Below, one piece after another: positions 1-11,029 of a stretch of 64,000 nucleotides of DNA. Position 1 is the first letter of the stretch; each line of letters begins with the position of its first letter. The notes under the pieces are model-generated. The model did not search any database, had not been told where the DNA came from, and was given only the letters and a program-made list of their open reading frames with translations. Source of the DNA: Carallia brachiata (lineage: Eukaryota; Streptophyta; Magnoliopsida; Malpighiales; Rhizophoraceae); the NCBI GenBank assembly GCA_021464245.1, contig JADCRB010000003.1:314705-378704 (forward strand), in the 5' to 3' direction. A program made the translations under genes and the position numbers.

Positions 1-1815
1 TAACTTAACAAGTTTAAAAATAATAAGGTAGATAATTAAATAATTAAATTTAAAAAAATTATTAAATATCGTTAAATTAAACTGTAAAATTTTTTATTAT
101 TAGTTTAAAGCATATAGTGTAACTCTTATAAATAATCAAATCAATCTGTCTGATAATATCAGACAAGAAAAATTTTCTAAATAAATAACTTGAAGAGAAA
201 ATTTAGTGATAATACAAGGTGTGTCGATGCAGTAAGATTTGGTAAAGGAATTATTGAATTAATAAAGTATATATAACAATAATAATAAGCATATTATGCA
301 GTGAAACCTGTAACCATCGCTCCGAAGTAGAGACAAGAGACATCGATTTGCCCTGTCTCTACAGAGTCTCTCCTCCCTCCTGTTTTTTTTTTTTTTAACT
401 TTTAATTCCTTTTTTTCTGATTCCGATTTTTTATAGTGTAATTTATTATTTTTCCATCGCCTAACCCATTTTAGTTATTGATTTGAAATAAATTTTTAAA
501 GAAAAGGAGGTTTCCTCACCCAATTTTACATATGGCTTTGTTGGCTAAACAACAACAACAACAACAACAACAATAATAATAATAATCATCATCATCATCA
601 TCTAATAGACTAATCTTTTTTTTTTAAAGACTAACACTTCTTTTAATGTCTTTTGAGTACAGCCCTTTTTGAAATTGCTCCATAAATATTGGGCCCGTCC
701 AATGACGATTTTTTAACTGGCTGGACCACGTGCTTTGCTATTACGACTCTGTGAATTTGTCGTGATTCTAGCTCTAGGCATTAATTGCAAGTCTGCTATG
801 TTTTCCCCCAGTTGGGGAAAATAAAAATTTTAAAAAAAATTTTATGCCTTAATTGACACCAACATTGGATCACAAGTAGTATTTTTTTTAATTAAGAAAA
901 TAAGTGTTCAAAAATATATCAATTATAATACTTATAATAAAGGTTAATTTTTAAATTATTAATATTTTTATTTAAATATTTTATAAAATCAATCCAATTA
1001 CTGATCACTTAAAATCGAAGGTGACTCTTTTACAACATCTGTAATTACTAAATTATAAACCTGCGATTTATCTAAATTTTTCAAAAAAATAAATAAATAA
1101 ATAAAGAGAAGCCGAATCCTTTGGTTTTGACTTTTGAGATTTGGAAGGGCCGCTGTCTAACATTGGACGCGCCGTCGGTTGATTTGATTCGTATCTGATA
1201 TGATTAGGACTTTTGTCGTTGTCCCACATATTTCAAGTTGTCATTTGATTTGTATCCACGCAAAACAATAGTTGTCCGGGCCCCACTTAGCCTCGGTTCA
1301 CAGCCGGACTCTGTTATGTTTGTGAACCACATGATTGATCGAACTGATTAATAATTAACATATTGTATCTCAAAGTTCAAAAACACATTCTATCTCTATT
1401 TTTTTTAATAATAAAACAAAATTACCATAAATATATTAATTATTAAATTTATAAATTAAAATCAAAATAATTTTTATTTGAAATGACTTATTCAACTACT
1501 TTAAATGGTAGACCTATCATTCAAATATCAGCGGAACTGAGCATATCTTCATTACAAAAAATCACAACAATTATCGAATTTTAAACTCAATATTACACCA
1601 CAGTCTTTTCCACTGCAACAGATACTCAGTCATTTGCAATAAGAAAGCCCAAATGCAAAAACTCAAATTCAGTTTGTTAATATAAAATCATATCAACTTA
1701 TCATTCAGTCACTACCTCAAATGTTTCTCAATTTATTTTAACTTTGTACAAACAATACACTGAAAATTTTCTAAAAAAAGAGGCTTGGGACTAAAAGTCG
1801 TTCAGTGAGGACTAG
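1..1815. other. AT-rich intergenic DNA
   Basis: No reading frame looks coding. The stretch holds poly-A/T runs, an AAATAAATAAATAAA run near 1090 and a compound microsatellite at 548-603. No transposon ends were recognised before 1816. Confidence 0.6.
548..603. repeat. Compound microsatellite (CAA)n(TAA)n(TCA)n
   Basis: Three abutting trinucleotide runs, first AAC/CAA, then AAT, then ATC, are read directly in the sequence. The length is probably polymorphic. Confidence 0.9.
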
Positions 1816-1824
1816 GGAGCCTAC

Positions 1825-2405
1825 CAAGGATGCACGGACAAGCCTATTTTAAGGAAGTGTCTGTGTCGGACACTTCTCGGACACGGACACACCTCGGATA
1901 CGGCACGAACACGTGTCCGACACGCCAAAAAGTGTTCACTAAAAAAAATTTAAAAACAAAAAAATCGGACACGGCTCGGACACGCTGAGGACATGCGGAC
2001 ACGGCTAATAAAAAGAAAAGTAAAAAAATGAAAAGGGATGAGTTTGTCTTTTTTTTTTTTTTTAAAATTCAAATGAAGGAGAGTAGGAATTGAGAAAGAT
2101 TTGAATTTTTTTAATAAAGTTATCGTTTTTTATTAATATTTATTATTTAATATGTATTGTGAGATTTTAAATATACTTAAAATATATATTTTATAAGATT
2201 TATTTTAATAAAAATTAAATTTATATATGTTATATTTTAAGTTATAATTTATATTTTGTTTTAAATAATAATATTTACTTTTATATATGTATATATATAC
2301 ATACGTGTCTATGCCATGTCCGTGTCCTAATTTTTTTAAAATTGACGTGTCGCTGTATCCGTGTCCGTCGTGTCCATGTCGCCGTGTCCGTGTCTGTGCA
2401 ACCTA
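1825..2405. mobile_element. Mutator-like MITE rich in GACACG repeats
   Basis: The element is flanked on both sides by the identical 9-mer GGAGCCTAC (1816-1824 and 2406-2414). A 9-bp target duplication is the hallmark of Mutator-like elements. The ends are imperfect inverted repeats: AAGGATGCACGGACA on the left and AGGTTGCACAGACAC on the right in reverse complement. Both sub-terminal regions carry many GGACACG / CGTGTCC motifs, and the core is AT-rich with no transposase frame, so it is non-autonomous. Related but more decayed sequence lies near 52.9 and 58.7 kb. Confidence 0.8.
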
Positions 2406-2414
2406 GGAGCCTAC

Positions 2415-5400
2415 TAAACAGATATCGCGGATTTCTAATAAATATGTTGTTTAAAATTAATGAAATAATTGAAATTTAAATTATTTATTATAATAAATAT
2501 GACAAAAAATATATATTTTAGTTCAATTAATTAATTAAAAAATAACTATATAATTTTAGTATATAATGGTAAATATATTTAACATATAATTTTACAAATA
2601 AGTCTGGCATAATATTTATAATATAATAAATCAAATTTTTTAATGATTATATAGAAGAGTTATTCATACATTTAAACGAGTTTAATATATCATTTTTTAA
2701 ACTCAACTTGTGTATTAAACAAACTTTAAAGTTAAGCTTAATGTTGCTAGTTTATATAAACGAACAAATTCGAGGGAATTCTTATTAAATTAAGCCATCA
2801 AGCTCTAACGTATTATTTTGGTTGGGATTCATCATGTGACTAAACGTTGGTGACCCAACGTTTGGACACACTCCCTTCTTCTTTTTTTTTTTTTCTTTTT
2901 TTAAATAAACTCTAAATATACTTAACATTACCTTTAAATCTTAATTTAAAAAAAACTTTTTAAAATTTTTTTTATCTTATTAATATTTGGATTAGTTTTG
3001 GTCAAGTTAGTTTGGCCATTAACTTTTTCCGTATTTGTTTTGCAGCTATACAAATGATATTTATAATGATATGAATTTTGATCAATAAATTTGACTTTCA
3101 TCACCGTTAATAGATTATTTTATCTGATTTCATATTCTTCGATGAATCTATATCTTTTTTTTTTTTCCTGCGTAAGTCCTGATCACTAGTATGGCGTCTT
3201 GAAAGCTTATTTTCATATGATGGACCATAGTAAATTCAAACTTTAACTCTCGATAAGGAAGACATATATAGAAATATATAAATCAATACCCTATAAAAAA
3301 ATGACCGTAAATTCCCGAGCATAAATAGGCTTAAGCCTCTAAACAGATTTCAGTCTTGATTGGGCTAAAAGAAAGTTTTACCCTTAATTAGGCCTGACTC
3401 CACTGTTAAACAAGGGGGTTTTTTTTTTTTTTTTGGATACAGTTTAAGTTAAGGTTAAAATTTAGTGTATTTCACAGTTACATGAAAAAGAGATAGATGG
3501 AAAGTGGGCAGGAATTTGAGAAAATGAGGCAGTTATTCGCAACGTATGTGCCTGCTGTTCAAACGCTGTTTGGACATGTAAGTGAGTTTTCTGTAAGTAT
3601 AATATAAATAATTTTATGCTATCTTAACGTGTCTCTATTAATTAATTAATGCAAAAGGAATTCGGTGGTTCCGGGAAAAGAAAAAGCCCTTTTTGTTACT
3701 CTCTGTCTTTGCTAATGACATTGACAGCTTAGTCCTTGACCGACCTGTCATAGTGCCTCTCAACAGGACCATTTATATTCCCAGATGCAACAACTATTGA
3801 ATCAGCCAAAGCCCAAGACGCGTTGGTCAAATAATCGTTCGCGTTCAACAAGTTTATTCCAAAAGCTTTCGTTTTGTTAAAATTTCTTTTCTTAGATCTT
3901 GGAATAATTTTATGATCGTCCAACAAAAAATTGCAACCACAAGCATCATTTTCCTCGGAAGGCAAGCCCAAATACTGAGATTTGAACAGAATTTCCCACC
4001 GTTTTTTATTTTGGTCCATTAGCAACTTCGCCAATTGGTGAGTAAATTCTAATTTAATTAAAGACCTAGTGGCTATATATTAAACGTTTGAATTGCAAGT
4101 TGAAATTTAGGCAAGTAGCTGTAATTTGGATTGGTAACTCGCAATACCGATCGTAAAAATTCGAACATTTAACGGATGCGTCAATCGTACGGAATTGAAA
4201 TGGGTTTGCCTCGTTGCCAACGAGTCAAACGACTCAAACCCACGAAAATGAAACATCGTTTTGGCTCGGTTTGATTACCCTGATGATCATATCTGTAGTC
4301 AAAACTGGCATTTGGCCCATTTCCTACTTATTACGAGGGAGTGGGGTCAGACAAATGGGAGATAGGGCTTCCATTGCGAACGTTACAGCTTGCAATGCAA
4401 ACTCGTTATTTTGTCATGGTCAAATAAATACCTTCATAATTCCTCGGGTTGTCTGAGGAGCTACTAGCTTTTACATTAAGGAATTGACAGGAGTTCGACT
4501 TTTATTAGTATTGCTTTACCCATTTTAAGTGGAATTAGGAGTTATTATTATTTAGAGTGTAGTGCACTTTTTATAATATTCTTGACTTAGTTTTTTTTTT
4601 TTACTAATATTTAACAGATTAATAAATAATTATTTCTTGTGTTAAAAAACATAAATATCTTCATGGTCATATCTACAAAGGCATTTGGCCCTTCATCCCC
4701 TCTCGCACCCATTTAGATCCGTTCTCACGTCACTTTCCTTTTCAAAAATAGGACATGAGACTTTTACAATAAAATTGTAAGTTTTTGATTACTAAAGTAT
4801 TTCCCGATAAATGCATAATCTTATTCTTTAATGTATGTGGCGATTACTCAAACAATATATATGCAAAAGTCGGTCATATGGCGAATCGCGATACTGCCGA
4901 TCGATGCCCACTGTAGGGAGTCGACGGGTTTGGTGATATTCCGATTCTCACTTTATCATTCTCTTAATTTATTTTTTTTTTTAAGAAAAAAGAAGAGCCC
5001 ATAAAAGGATTAATTCATCTTTGATTCTTGAACGATGCAGACTAACGTGAAAGCTACATTTCCACAGCAACGTCATCATAGTGTTTAAACTTACTAAAAA
5101 TGGTGTAAGAAAAAAGACAAATTTAGTATGTAAGAGTTTCAATGGATTGCAATTATAATTAATAATTATAATAAATAAATAATTTTAAAAATATTTTCCT
5201 GAGATACTTACTACAGTGATTAAAGTTTAAACTTTTATCATAAAGTTCTTTTATTATAATCTTGTAAGAAAATGATGTGAAATTTATGGAAATAAAAAAA
5301 ACAAAAATTTTTATTGATATTATGATTAAGTGGCATAATTACATATTAAATTTTGCATAACAAAGAAAAATTACACATGCTTAATCATAATCAAGCAGTC

Positions 5401-6514
5401 CCCAAAAGATTTACTGTCGGTAATTTGGCCAACACGGAAATCAACCCAACTTTCTCCATTTGCAAGATGCCTAAAATCTTTCCTGACAGCGAAAACCAAA
5501 GGCTGACTAAATGCTGGATGCCTGGACGTAAACATGCAAATTAAATAAAAAACATGCTGTTTGATGCAAATGTTAATTATCATTAATATCATGTTCAGCT
5601 GTCCTTTTCAAGTTGCTGAACCAAACTGCATCTACACAATCATAATAAAGTTTAAGAGTGAAATCCTGATTCATGCGGAAACTCGTTAAATTAAGCATTT
5701 ATAATAATAATAATAATAATAATATCACATGTGCTGCAACCGTGTTAAATTAATTATAAAGTTTTTTTTAGGGAAATTAGAAAGTTATTGATTTGATTTA
5801 AGCGTTAAAAAAATTTCGGCTTTCAATCACATACTCCCACGAACAACTTGTAAAGTTTTTGAATCCTTGAGGTTTCAAATTTTGTTGCTCTTTGCTAGTT
5901 TAGGAATCCAGTCACCAGAACCTCAATAATGCCAACAAAATATGCAGCAGCTTTATGTTTAAGGCATTTGTTTTTCAATCCAAAAAGTTTAGAATCTTAT
6001 GAACCGAATTGTTTCGAGTGGAGAGCAACAACAGTAGGTGTCTCTCTAGCTACTTATGGGTTATGGCTTGCCTTAAAGGAATTTCTCATCATAAAAAAAA
6101 AAAAAAAAAGGGTTCAAAAGTTTGTGCTTATGAATTTATTTTGCACGCTCTTACATTGAAATTATATTAGTAGAGGATTTCCTTGTGACGTGGGATTTAT
6201 TGTCTCATAACTCATAAGCATGGGTACATATTACTTAGGTTACAAGAACAACATAAATATGAATCTAATACGTTTCCCTGTTGTTCTTTCCTTTCTTTTC
6301 TCTATTGCATTTCCGTCTGTGTTCATGTCGCTCACAATTGACCATGCCATGTGGATGGAACCAAAAACAAAAGAAAATGACTTTTGTCTCCTCTTCGATA
6401 GACTGATCCCTAATGCCCTCTTCATCCATAATTTCTCTTATTTGTCTACCTTGTCACGATCACATATTCTATCTTTTAATTTATGAATATTAGTTCTTCT
6501 TTTCTTCTTTTTTT
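2415..6514. other. AT-rich intergenic DNA with short non-descript ORFs
   Basis: The longest frame is 101 codons on the minus strand at 3729-4034. It has an ATG and no recognisable domain. An 80-codon plus frame lies at 4214-4456. Neither has supporting splice structure, so I do not call them genes. An (AAT)n run lies at 5701-5723, and poly-T or poly-A tracts are near 3420 and 6093. Confidence 0.5.
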
Positions 6515-6722
6515 TTTTTTTAACACTTGAAATGATTAGCAATTAACAGGATTAAATGTTAGAGAAGAAGGAATGTGGGTTAAAGACCCTGTAGATCTAA
6601 AGATACTGCGGAGACCCACCAACATTGTGTGAGAAATCCTGCCAAACTAGCAGGTGGGTGAGGGTGGAGGAACCCTCACCACCACTTGGGAGCTACGCCC
6701 CAAGCCAACTCTGCTAGGCCTT
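6515..6722. repeat. Dispersed repeat with a branched hairpin
   Basis: The first part (about 6515-6615) resembles 11285-11400: both share GAAAT(G/T)ATTAGC, a TTAGAGAA block and TAGATCTAAA in the same order. The second part can fold into a three-way junction. The outer stem is CTAGCAG (6647-6653) with CTGCTAG (6711-6717). It encloses hairpin GGTGAGGG/CCCTCACC (6657-6664 with 6673-6680) and hairpin CTTGGG/CCCAAG (6685-6690 with 6699-6704). No hammerhead core (CTGATGA...GAAA) was seen. The family is unknown. Confidence 0.5.
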
Positions 6723-7035
6723 ACTGATATGTATGAGTGTTATTTCATTGACACAATTTCATATACTTACATTGGTCAAAAAAGAAAATTCATATACTTG
6801 GCTGATGTGATGTTATCTATACTTTGGTTTTTCTTTTTGACCTTTACCCACTTAGGCTGCTGATGTGATGTTATTTACATTTTCTTGCTGTCTTGAGAGG
6901 GTGAAAAATTTTTCTTCAGTTATACTATTTTCTTTTTTTTTGTTGGTACATTCAGTTTATTCCTAAAATTAGGCAATTGTCGTGAATTTACCAGCATTAA
7001 CATCCAGATCTCGAGTACAAAACTTGGAATTTTTC

Positions 7036-7047
7036 TTGACGAGTCAA
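7036..7047. promoter_or_regulatory. Palindromic W-box pair upstream of the VQ gene
   Basis: TTGAC and its complement GTCAA face each other across two bases (TTGACGAGTCAA), about 280 bp before the VQ start codon. TTGAC is the W-box core bound by WRKY factors. Use in vivo is inference. Confidence 0.5.
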
Positions 7048-7226
7048 ATCTTTGAAAAGGGAAAAGTGGGGGAAGCGAGGCTTAATAAGGTACAGGCTGG
7101 TGGGAGCCTATGAATTCCTATTTAAAAATTGTAGAACCAATCTTTGCCAAGCACCTTTATTTTATGATTTGCGGCTTTCTTTCCCAACATCCTCGAAATG
7201 GTCATCTCTTTGATTTGTTTCTCTTG

Positions 7227-7235
7227 TATATATAT
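7227..7235 (+). promoter_or_regulatory. Probable TATA box of the VQ gene
   Basis: TATATATAT lies about 90 bp before the start codon at 7324, within the usual distance for a plant core promoter with a short leader. Confidence 0.45.
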
Positions 7236-7323
7236 CTCTAATCGATTTTGCACCCCCGAGCTTGAGCAAAGAAAGGTACATATTTCCTAAAGGCAATTCC
7301 AAAGCAAAAGGGCTTTGAAAGAA

Positions 7324-7839
7324 ATGGGGAAAAGGGTGAGTGGAGGAGCATCATTGAAGGCATCAAAGATCAATGGAAACAAACAACTCAACAAACTGAT
7401 GAAGGTGGTGCGTCCTAAGGTCTATATCACAGACACTTCAAGCTTCAAGAGTCTTGTTCAGGAGCTAACTGGCAATGGCACAGCACCATCTAGACCAAAG
7501 AAAGTTGTTGAGAAAGTTGTGATTGTGGACAGTGAAGATCATGGCGACCAAGAGAGCAGCAGCATGGATATGTCCTTGGACATGTCGGTCGAGTCCTCCA
7601 AGGACCTTTTTTGCAGTGCTGAGGGACCAAAATCGAATCAATTCTACAACCAGCTGCTAGACTTCAATGGCCAACAATCAGAATATTTGACCACGAGCCA
7701 GCAGGCAGATAAGTTAGCATGCCAGAACATTGAGTCCTGGCTACTAGATATGGAGCAGTATGCTTCCTCTGGCGGTTTTACTCAAGTCTATCAGGAAGAG
7801 GTCAGCATTTATGACTATGAGCTGGCTGGGCTTATATGA
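7324..7839 (+). CDS. VQ motif-containing protein (171 aa)
   Basis: This intronless frame has the VQ signature FxxxVQxxTG at residues 41-50 (FKSLVQELTG), the defining motif of the plant VQ family. VQ proteins are nuclear or plastid co-regulators that bind WRKY factors, mainly groups I and IIc, or sigma factors. The N terminus is basic (MGKR..., then KPKVYIT-type residues just before the motif), the middle is acidic and Ser/Met-rich (residues about 62-100), and the C terminus is acidic. The frame stays open three codons upstream but only from a TTG, so the first ATG at 7324 is taken. A single exon is typical of the family. A TATA run and an inverted W-box pair lie upstream, and an AATAAA-like signal is near 8139. 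I cannot assign it to a numbered VQ subgroup. Confidence 0.9.
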   Translation: MGKRVSGGASLKASKINGNKQLNKLMKVVRPKVYITDTSSFKSLVQELTGNGTAPSRPKKVVEKVVIVDSEDHGDQESSSMDMSLDMSVESSKDLFCSAEGPKSNQFYNQLLDFNGQQSEYLTTSQQADKLACQNIESWLLDMEQYASSGGFTQVYQEEVSIYDYELAGLI

Positions 7840-8335
7840 AGAAGCTGTTTGTTCTATTACTAGTAGAACAACTAAAGGCAAGATCTTCCTTTTTTTTCGG
7901 TTTTTGCCTTTCTGCCTTATGTTTATTTTCTTCTTCATGTTTCTCTTGTATAGGGTCTATACATTGAAAGCGTTTTTTCCTCTTTTCTTGTATGATTCTT
8001 GTGTAGAGAACAATCTGTCCAGTCTTCTTTTGTACAGGAAGGCAACTCCCCTGTTTAGTCTGTTAGAATAGAGGGCCGAATATTATACGTTCCTCTATCT
8101 GTTTGCTTCACGTTTTTGTATATCTTATTTTCCTGTAAAATAAAAGCATACATATGATTATCAGAGTACTTAATTAGCCCTTAGTTTATGAACTTTATAA
8201 CTATGATTTGAAAGAAGGCAGGCAAAATCTTTCAGGTTTGCAAGTTTAAAAAGCACAATGGTCTTAAAAAAAAATGAATTTAAGAGGCAGATCTTAAAGT
8301 CCTTACTCAAATATTACAGTCTTCACTTATTATGT

Positions 8336-8700
8336 TTAGATTGATAGAAAATTTGTTATGTTTAGATTGATAGAAAATTGTGAGGAAGATAATTATGAAA
8401 AAATAAACTAGTTTGAATTGATAGAAAGTTATGAGAAAGAAAATAATGAGAATACTGTAAGAAATAAAATAAATAATAATTTGGAAGAGAAAAAGTAATA
8501 GTTAGTTGTTTGGATTGATAAGAAAGTTGTGAGAAAGAAAATTGTAAAAAAATAAAGTAGTTTAGATTGATAGAAAGTTGTGAGAAAGAAAATAATGAGA
8601 AGGTTGTGAGAAATAAAATAAATAGTAATTTGTAAGAGAACAACTAAAAATTAGTTATTTAAATTAATAAGAAAGTTGTAAAAAAAGTAAAATTATGAGA
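8336..8700. repeat. Degenerate tandem repeat, period about 149 bp
   Basis: The block GTTTRRATTGATAGAAAGTT (8411 and 8560) recurs with GAGAAAGAAAATAATGAGAA and AAATAAAATAAATA blocks in the same order. A related sequence lies near 11450-11640, so the unit is dispersed as well as tandem. It is AT-rich with no coding capacity. Confidence 0.6.
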
Positions 8701-8843
8701 AAATAATACAATAATGATGAATTTTTTTTACTTTAGATTTTACATTTATTTAATTTTCTATTCATTTTCTATCAAAACAAACAAACAAACACAAAGGGGG
8801 AACCAAAATGAACAGCTAAAAAAGAAGTGCTCGCTTGTTTAGG

Positions 8844-9044
8844 ATGACTCATAATCAATCTGTCAAATGTGAACAGTTTTTACTGTTCTATGGTTTTCCT
8901 GACAAGAATGTGTCTAGCATGATAGAATTGATCGTTGCAGCATGTGGATCTTCCCAAGTTTATCCTATCTACATGACATGTGCACAATACCAGAGAACTA
9001 TAACTCAGTTACAGAACTATTTTGCAAAAAACCAGTACACATAA
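8844..9044 (+). other. Unidentified short ORF, possible gene fragment
   Basis: An open frame of 66 codons from ATG 8844 to TAA 9042-9044. Its composition looks more protein-like than its neighbours (three Cys, mixed charged and hydrophobic residues, ending in FAKNQYT), and its base composition is less AT-rich than the flanks. No family is recognised and no splice partners were found. It lies next to a plastid-like tRNA fragment, so it may belong to a captured DNA patch. Confidence 0.2.
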
Positions 9045-9109
9045 GCCCCAGAAAAAGAGACTTGTGAAAGATGAATCTATCATAGAAATAGGCCGGAAGC
9101 CGGCACAAT

Positions 9110-9170
9110 GGGCTATTAGCTCAGTGGCAAATCGCGCCCAGGATAATTGCATGATGGTGCCGGGGTTGCC
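9110..9170 (+). pseudogene. Decayed plastid trnI-GAU 5' exon and intron start (NUPT)
   Basis: GGGCTATTAGCTCAGTGG followed by CGCGCCC and GATAATTGC matches, from memory, the 5' half of chloroplast tRNA-Ile(GAU). The similarity continues into the plastid intron start (GGTGCC, then GGGG). The D-arm AGCTCAGTGG is intact, but the body carries several substitutions and there is no 3' exon, so it is not a working tRNA gene. The best reading is a nuclear insertion of plastid DNA. A tRNA-derived SINE head is the alternative, but intron similarity argues against that. Confidence 0.6.
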
Positions 9171-9284
9171 GACGGATTTTAAGAACTAGAACTTGAAACA
9201 TTGTGTCAAGACCCACGGGCCAACACTAAAATTAGCCATGATCAGTTGTTAGTGGAAAAGAATTAAAGGACATACTAAAATACC

Positions 9285-9480
9285 AGCAAGCACTGCGCGT
9301 GGATGTATGGAGTTGGTCATCGTTTAAATAGAAGTCTTGGATTCGAGTTTTTAGAAATGTAAATACGTTAGATACATATCGAGAGATTTTTGCTGCCTTT
9401 CTAAATTTTATCTAAATTGATTTAGATTAATCAATCTATTAAGTTAGAAATTAGCCGGTCTCAAAAAAAAAAAAAAAAAA
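9285..9480 (+). mobile_element. tRNA-related SINE
   Basis: A pol III B-box-like TGGATTCGAGT (near 9338) follows an A-box-like segment about 35 bp upstream (ATGTATGGAGTTGG). The element ends in an A18 tail. The flanks ACTAAAATACC (9274-9284) and ACTAAAACGCC (9481-9491) match at 9 of 11 bases, as expected for a target-site duplication. The 3' end GGTCTCAAAA resembles the ends of the SINE-like copies at 23.2, 24.2 and 28.3 kb. Confidence 0.7.
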
Positions 9481-9629
9481 ACTAAAACGCCTATGATTTT
9501 GAACAACCAGCAGATTATGGGTTAAGCCTTGGCTGAGTAAACCAATAATTCTGACCATATAAAACTCGGTGGTTAAATAAACAGTAATTGGACTTTTTTT
9601 TTTTTTTTGGTCGAGAACGCTCATTGCAT

Positions 9630-10140
9630 CAAGGTTGTTAGAACCGGATCGGTCATCGAATCGGAAACATTAGTGGGTCAAGGTTCAATCGGTTCAACCG
9701 GTCGAACCGGTATTTATTAATATATATATTTATAAAAATAATTAAAAAAATAATACTTATACATGATTATTAAATATTACTTTTTTAATTTTTAAGGCTT
9801 AAATTGAAAATTTTGATAAATTTAAGACTAAATTAAAAGTTTTGATAAATTTAGGACTAAATTAAAAATTTTAATTAAATTTAAAACTCAAATTATAATT
9901 TAAATAAATATTGGGATCAAATTATAATTTATAAAACTTTTATACCCTATTTGAACACGTTAAACTGGGTCCGATTTTTGACCGGTTTTCACCGATTTTG
10001 ACCAGTTTTTGACCGGTTCAAATCAGTTTTGACCGGTCCGAATTAAGGGATAACTGTAGCCATAAACCGGACCGAACATTTAACCGGTCACCGGTTGAAC
10101 CGATCGAACCAACCGGTCCAAACCGGTTTTAACAACATTA
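9630..10140. mobile_element. Inverted-repeat element dense in AACCGGT motifs
   Basis: The left end CAAGGTTGTTAGAACCGG and the reverse complement of the right end, TAATGTTGTTAAAACCGG, form a terminal inverted repeat. Both arms contain many CCGGTT/AACCGG motifs around an AT-rich core with AAATTTAGGACTAAATT-like repeats. The flanks CATTGCAT (9622-9629) and CATTACAT (10141-10148) could be an 8-bp target duplication with one mismatch, which would suggest a hAT-type MITE. There is no transposase frame. Confidence 0.55.
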
Positions 10141-10844
10141 CATTACATTGGTCTTTGATACGGCCCGCCATCCATATGAAAGGCGGAAAGAGAAGGTATG
10201 GGCTCAATTCACGCTTTCTCTCTTGTTGTCCATCAATGGCTTAATGGAGGTAATTTCATCCTCACCCGGTGATGGATTGCTGCCAAACGCCGGCGCCATC
10301 GCTATGTGGTATTTTCTTGATTTTTTCATAAATTTGTAACACCGGGGCACACACCATCCCATCACCAATTAGTCAGATATTGATAAAAAGATTTTATTAC
10401 GGAACTCTAATAAGAGTACACACAAAATTAGATATAAAAAATCTGAACTGTCTATTATAGTTTTTTTTAATCAAAACTGTTTGTTGTAATTGGTCAATTT
10501 CATGTCTAATTTTTATTTTTCCTATAAAAATTTCAGAATAAAAAAAAACCAATAAAAATGAGTGGGGCCTATTGGACCAAGCGGTAGTCAATTAAAAAAA
10601 TATAAAAAGAAAGTGATTTGACAAAAAAAAGAAACGGAAAGTGAAAAGGGCGAGAACAGACCTATACTTGGGCCAGATTGGCCCGAATAGCGAAGTCCTT
10701 GGACTCGAGCCTAGACCCATTAGTTAGTTTAAATAAGCAAAAAGAAAGAAGGCCCCTACCCAACCTATTGGACCCGAACCAACTCCCATTAATCCAATCC
10801 AATTAACGAGGATAATGACCAAAAAAATCTAATTAACGACCACC

Positions 10845-11025
10845 ATCGCACATTGTTGTTTAGTGGTAAACATCGAATTTACCAACTGTATAATTCTGGG
10901 TTCGACCTACGTGGCGACGTTAGTTCTATGGCTATACTTGCTATAAACATCCAGAACTGTAGTACCATCACAGAGGCATGTCATAATGTTTCTTGAAACG
11001 AATGTCGGGCGTCACTCCCGCTTGA
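10845..11025 (+). mobile_element. SINE-like element with tRNA-like head
   Basis: TTGTTTAGTGGTAAACATC (A-box-like) is followed about 40 bp later by CTGGGTTCGACCTACG, a good pol III B box (GGTTCGANNC). The 3' boundary and target duplication are not clear, so the end coordinate is approximate. Confidence 0.45.
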
Positions 11026-11029
11026 TCCA

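Noticed and set aside
3729..4034. 101-codon minus-strand ORF with an ATG
   Set aside because: No recognisable domain, no neighbouring exons and no promoter signal. It may be a gene fragment, but chance cannot be excluded.
8336..8700. CRISPR-like array
   Set aside because: The repeats are long, degenerate and AT-rich with no regular unique spacers, and this is a plant genome.
9110..9170. Functional tRNA gene
   Set aside because: There is no 3' half and the 5' half carries several substitutions; it is better read as a plastid-derived fragment.
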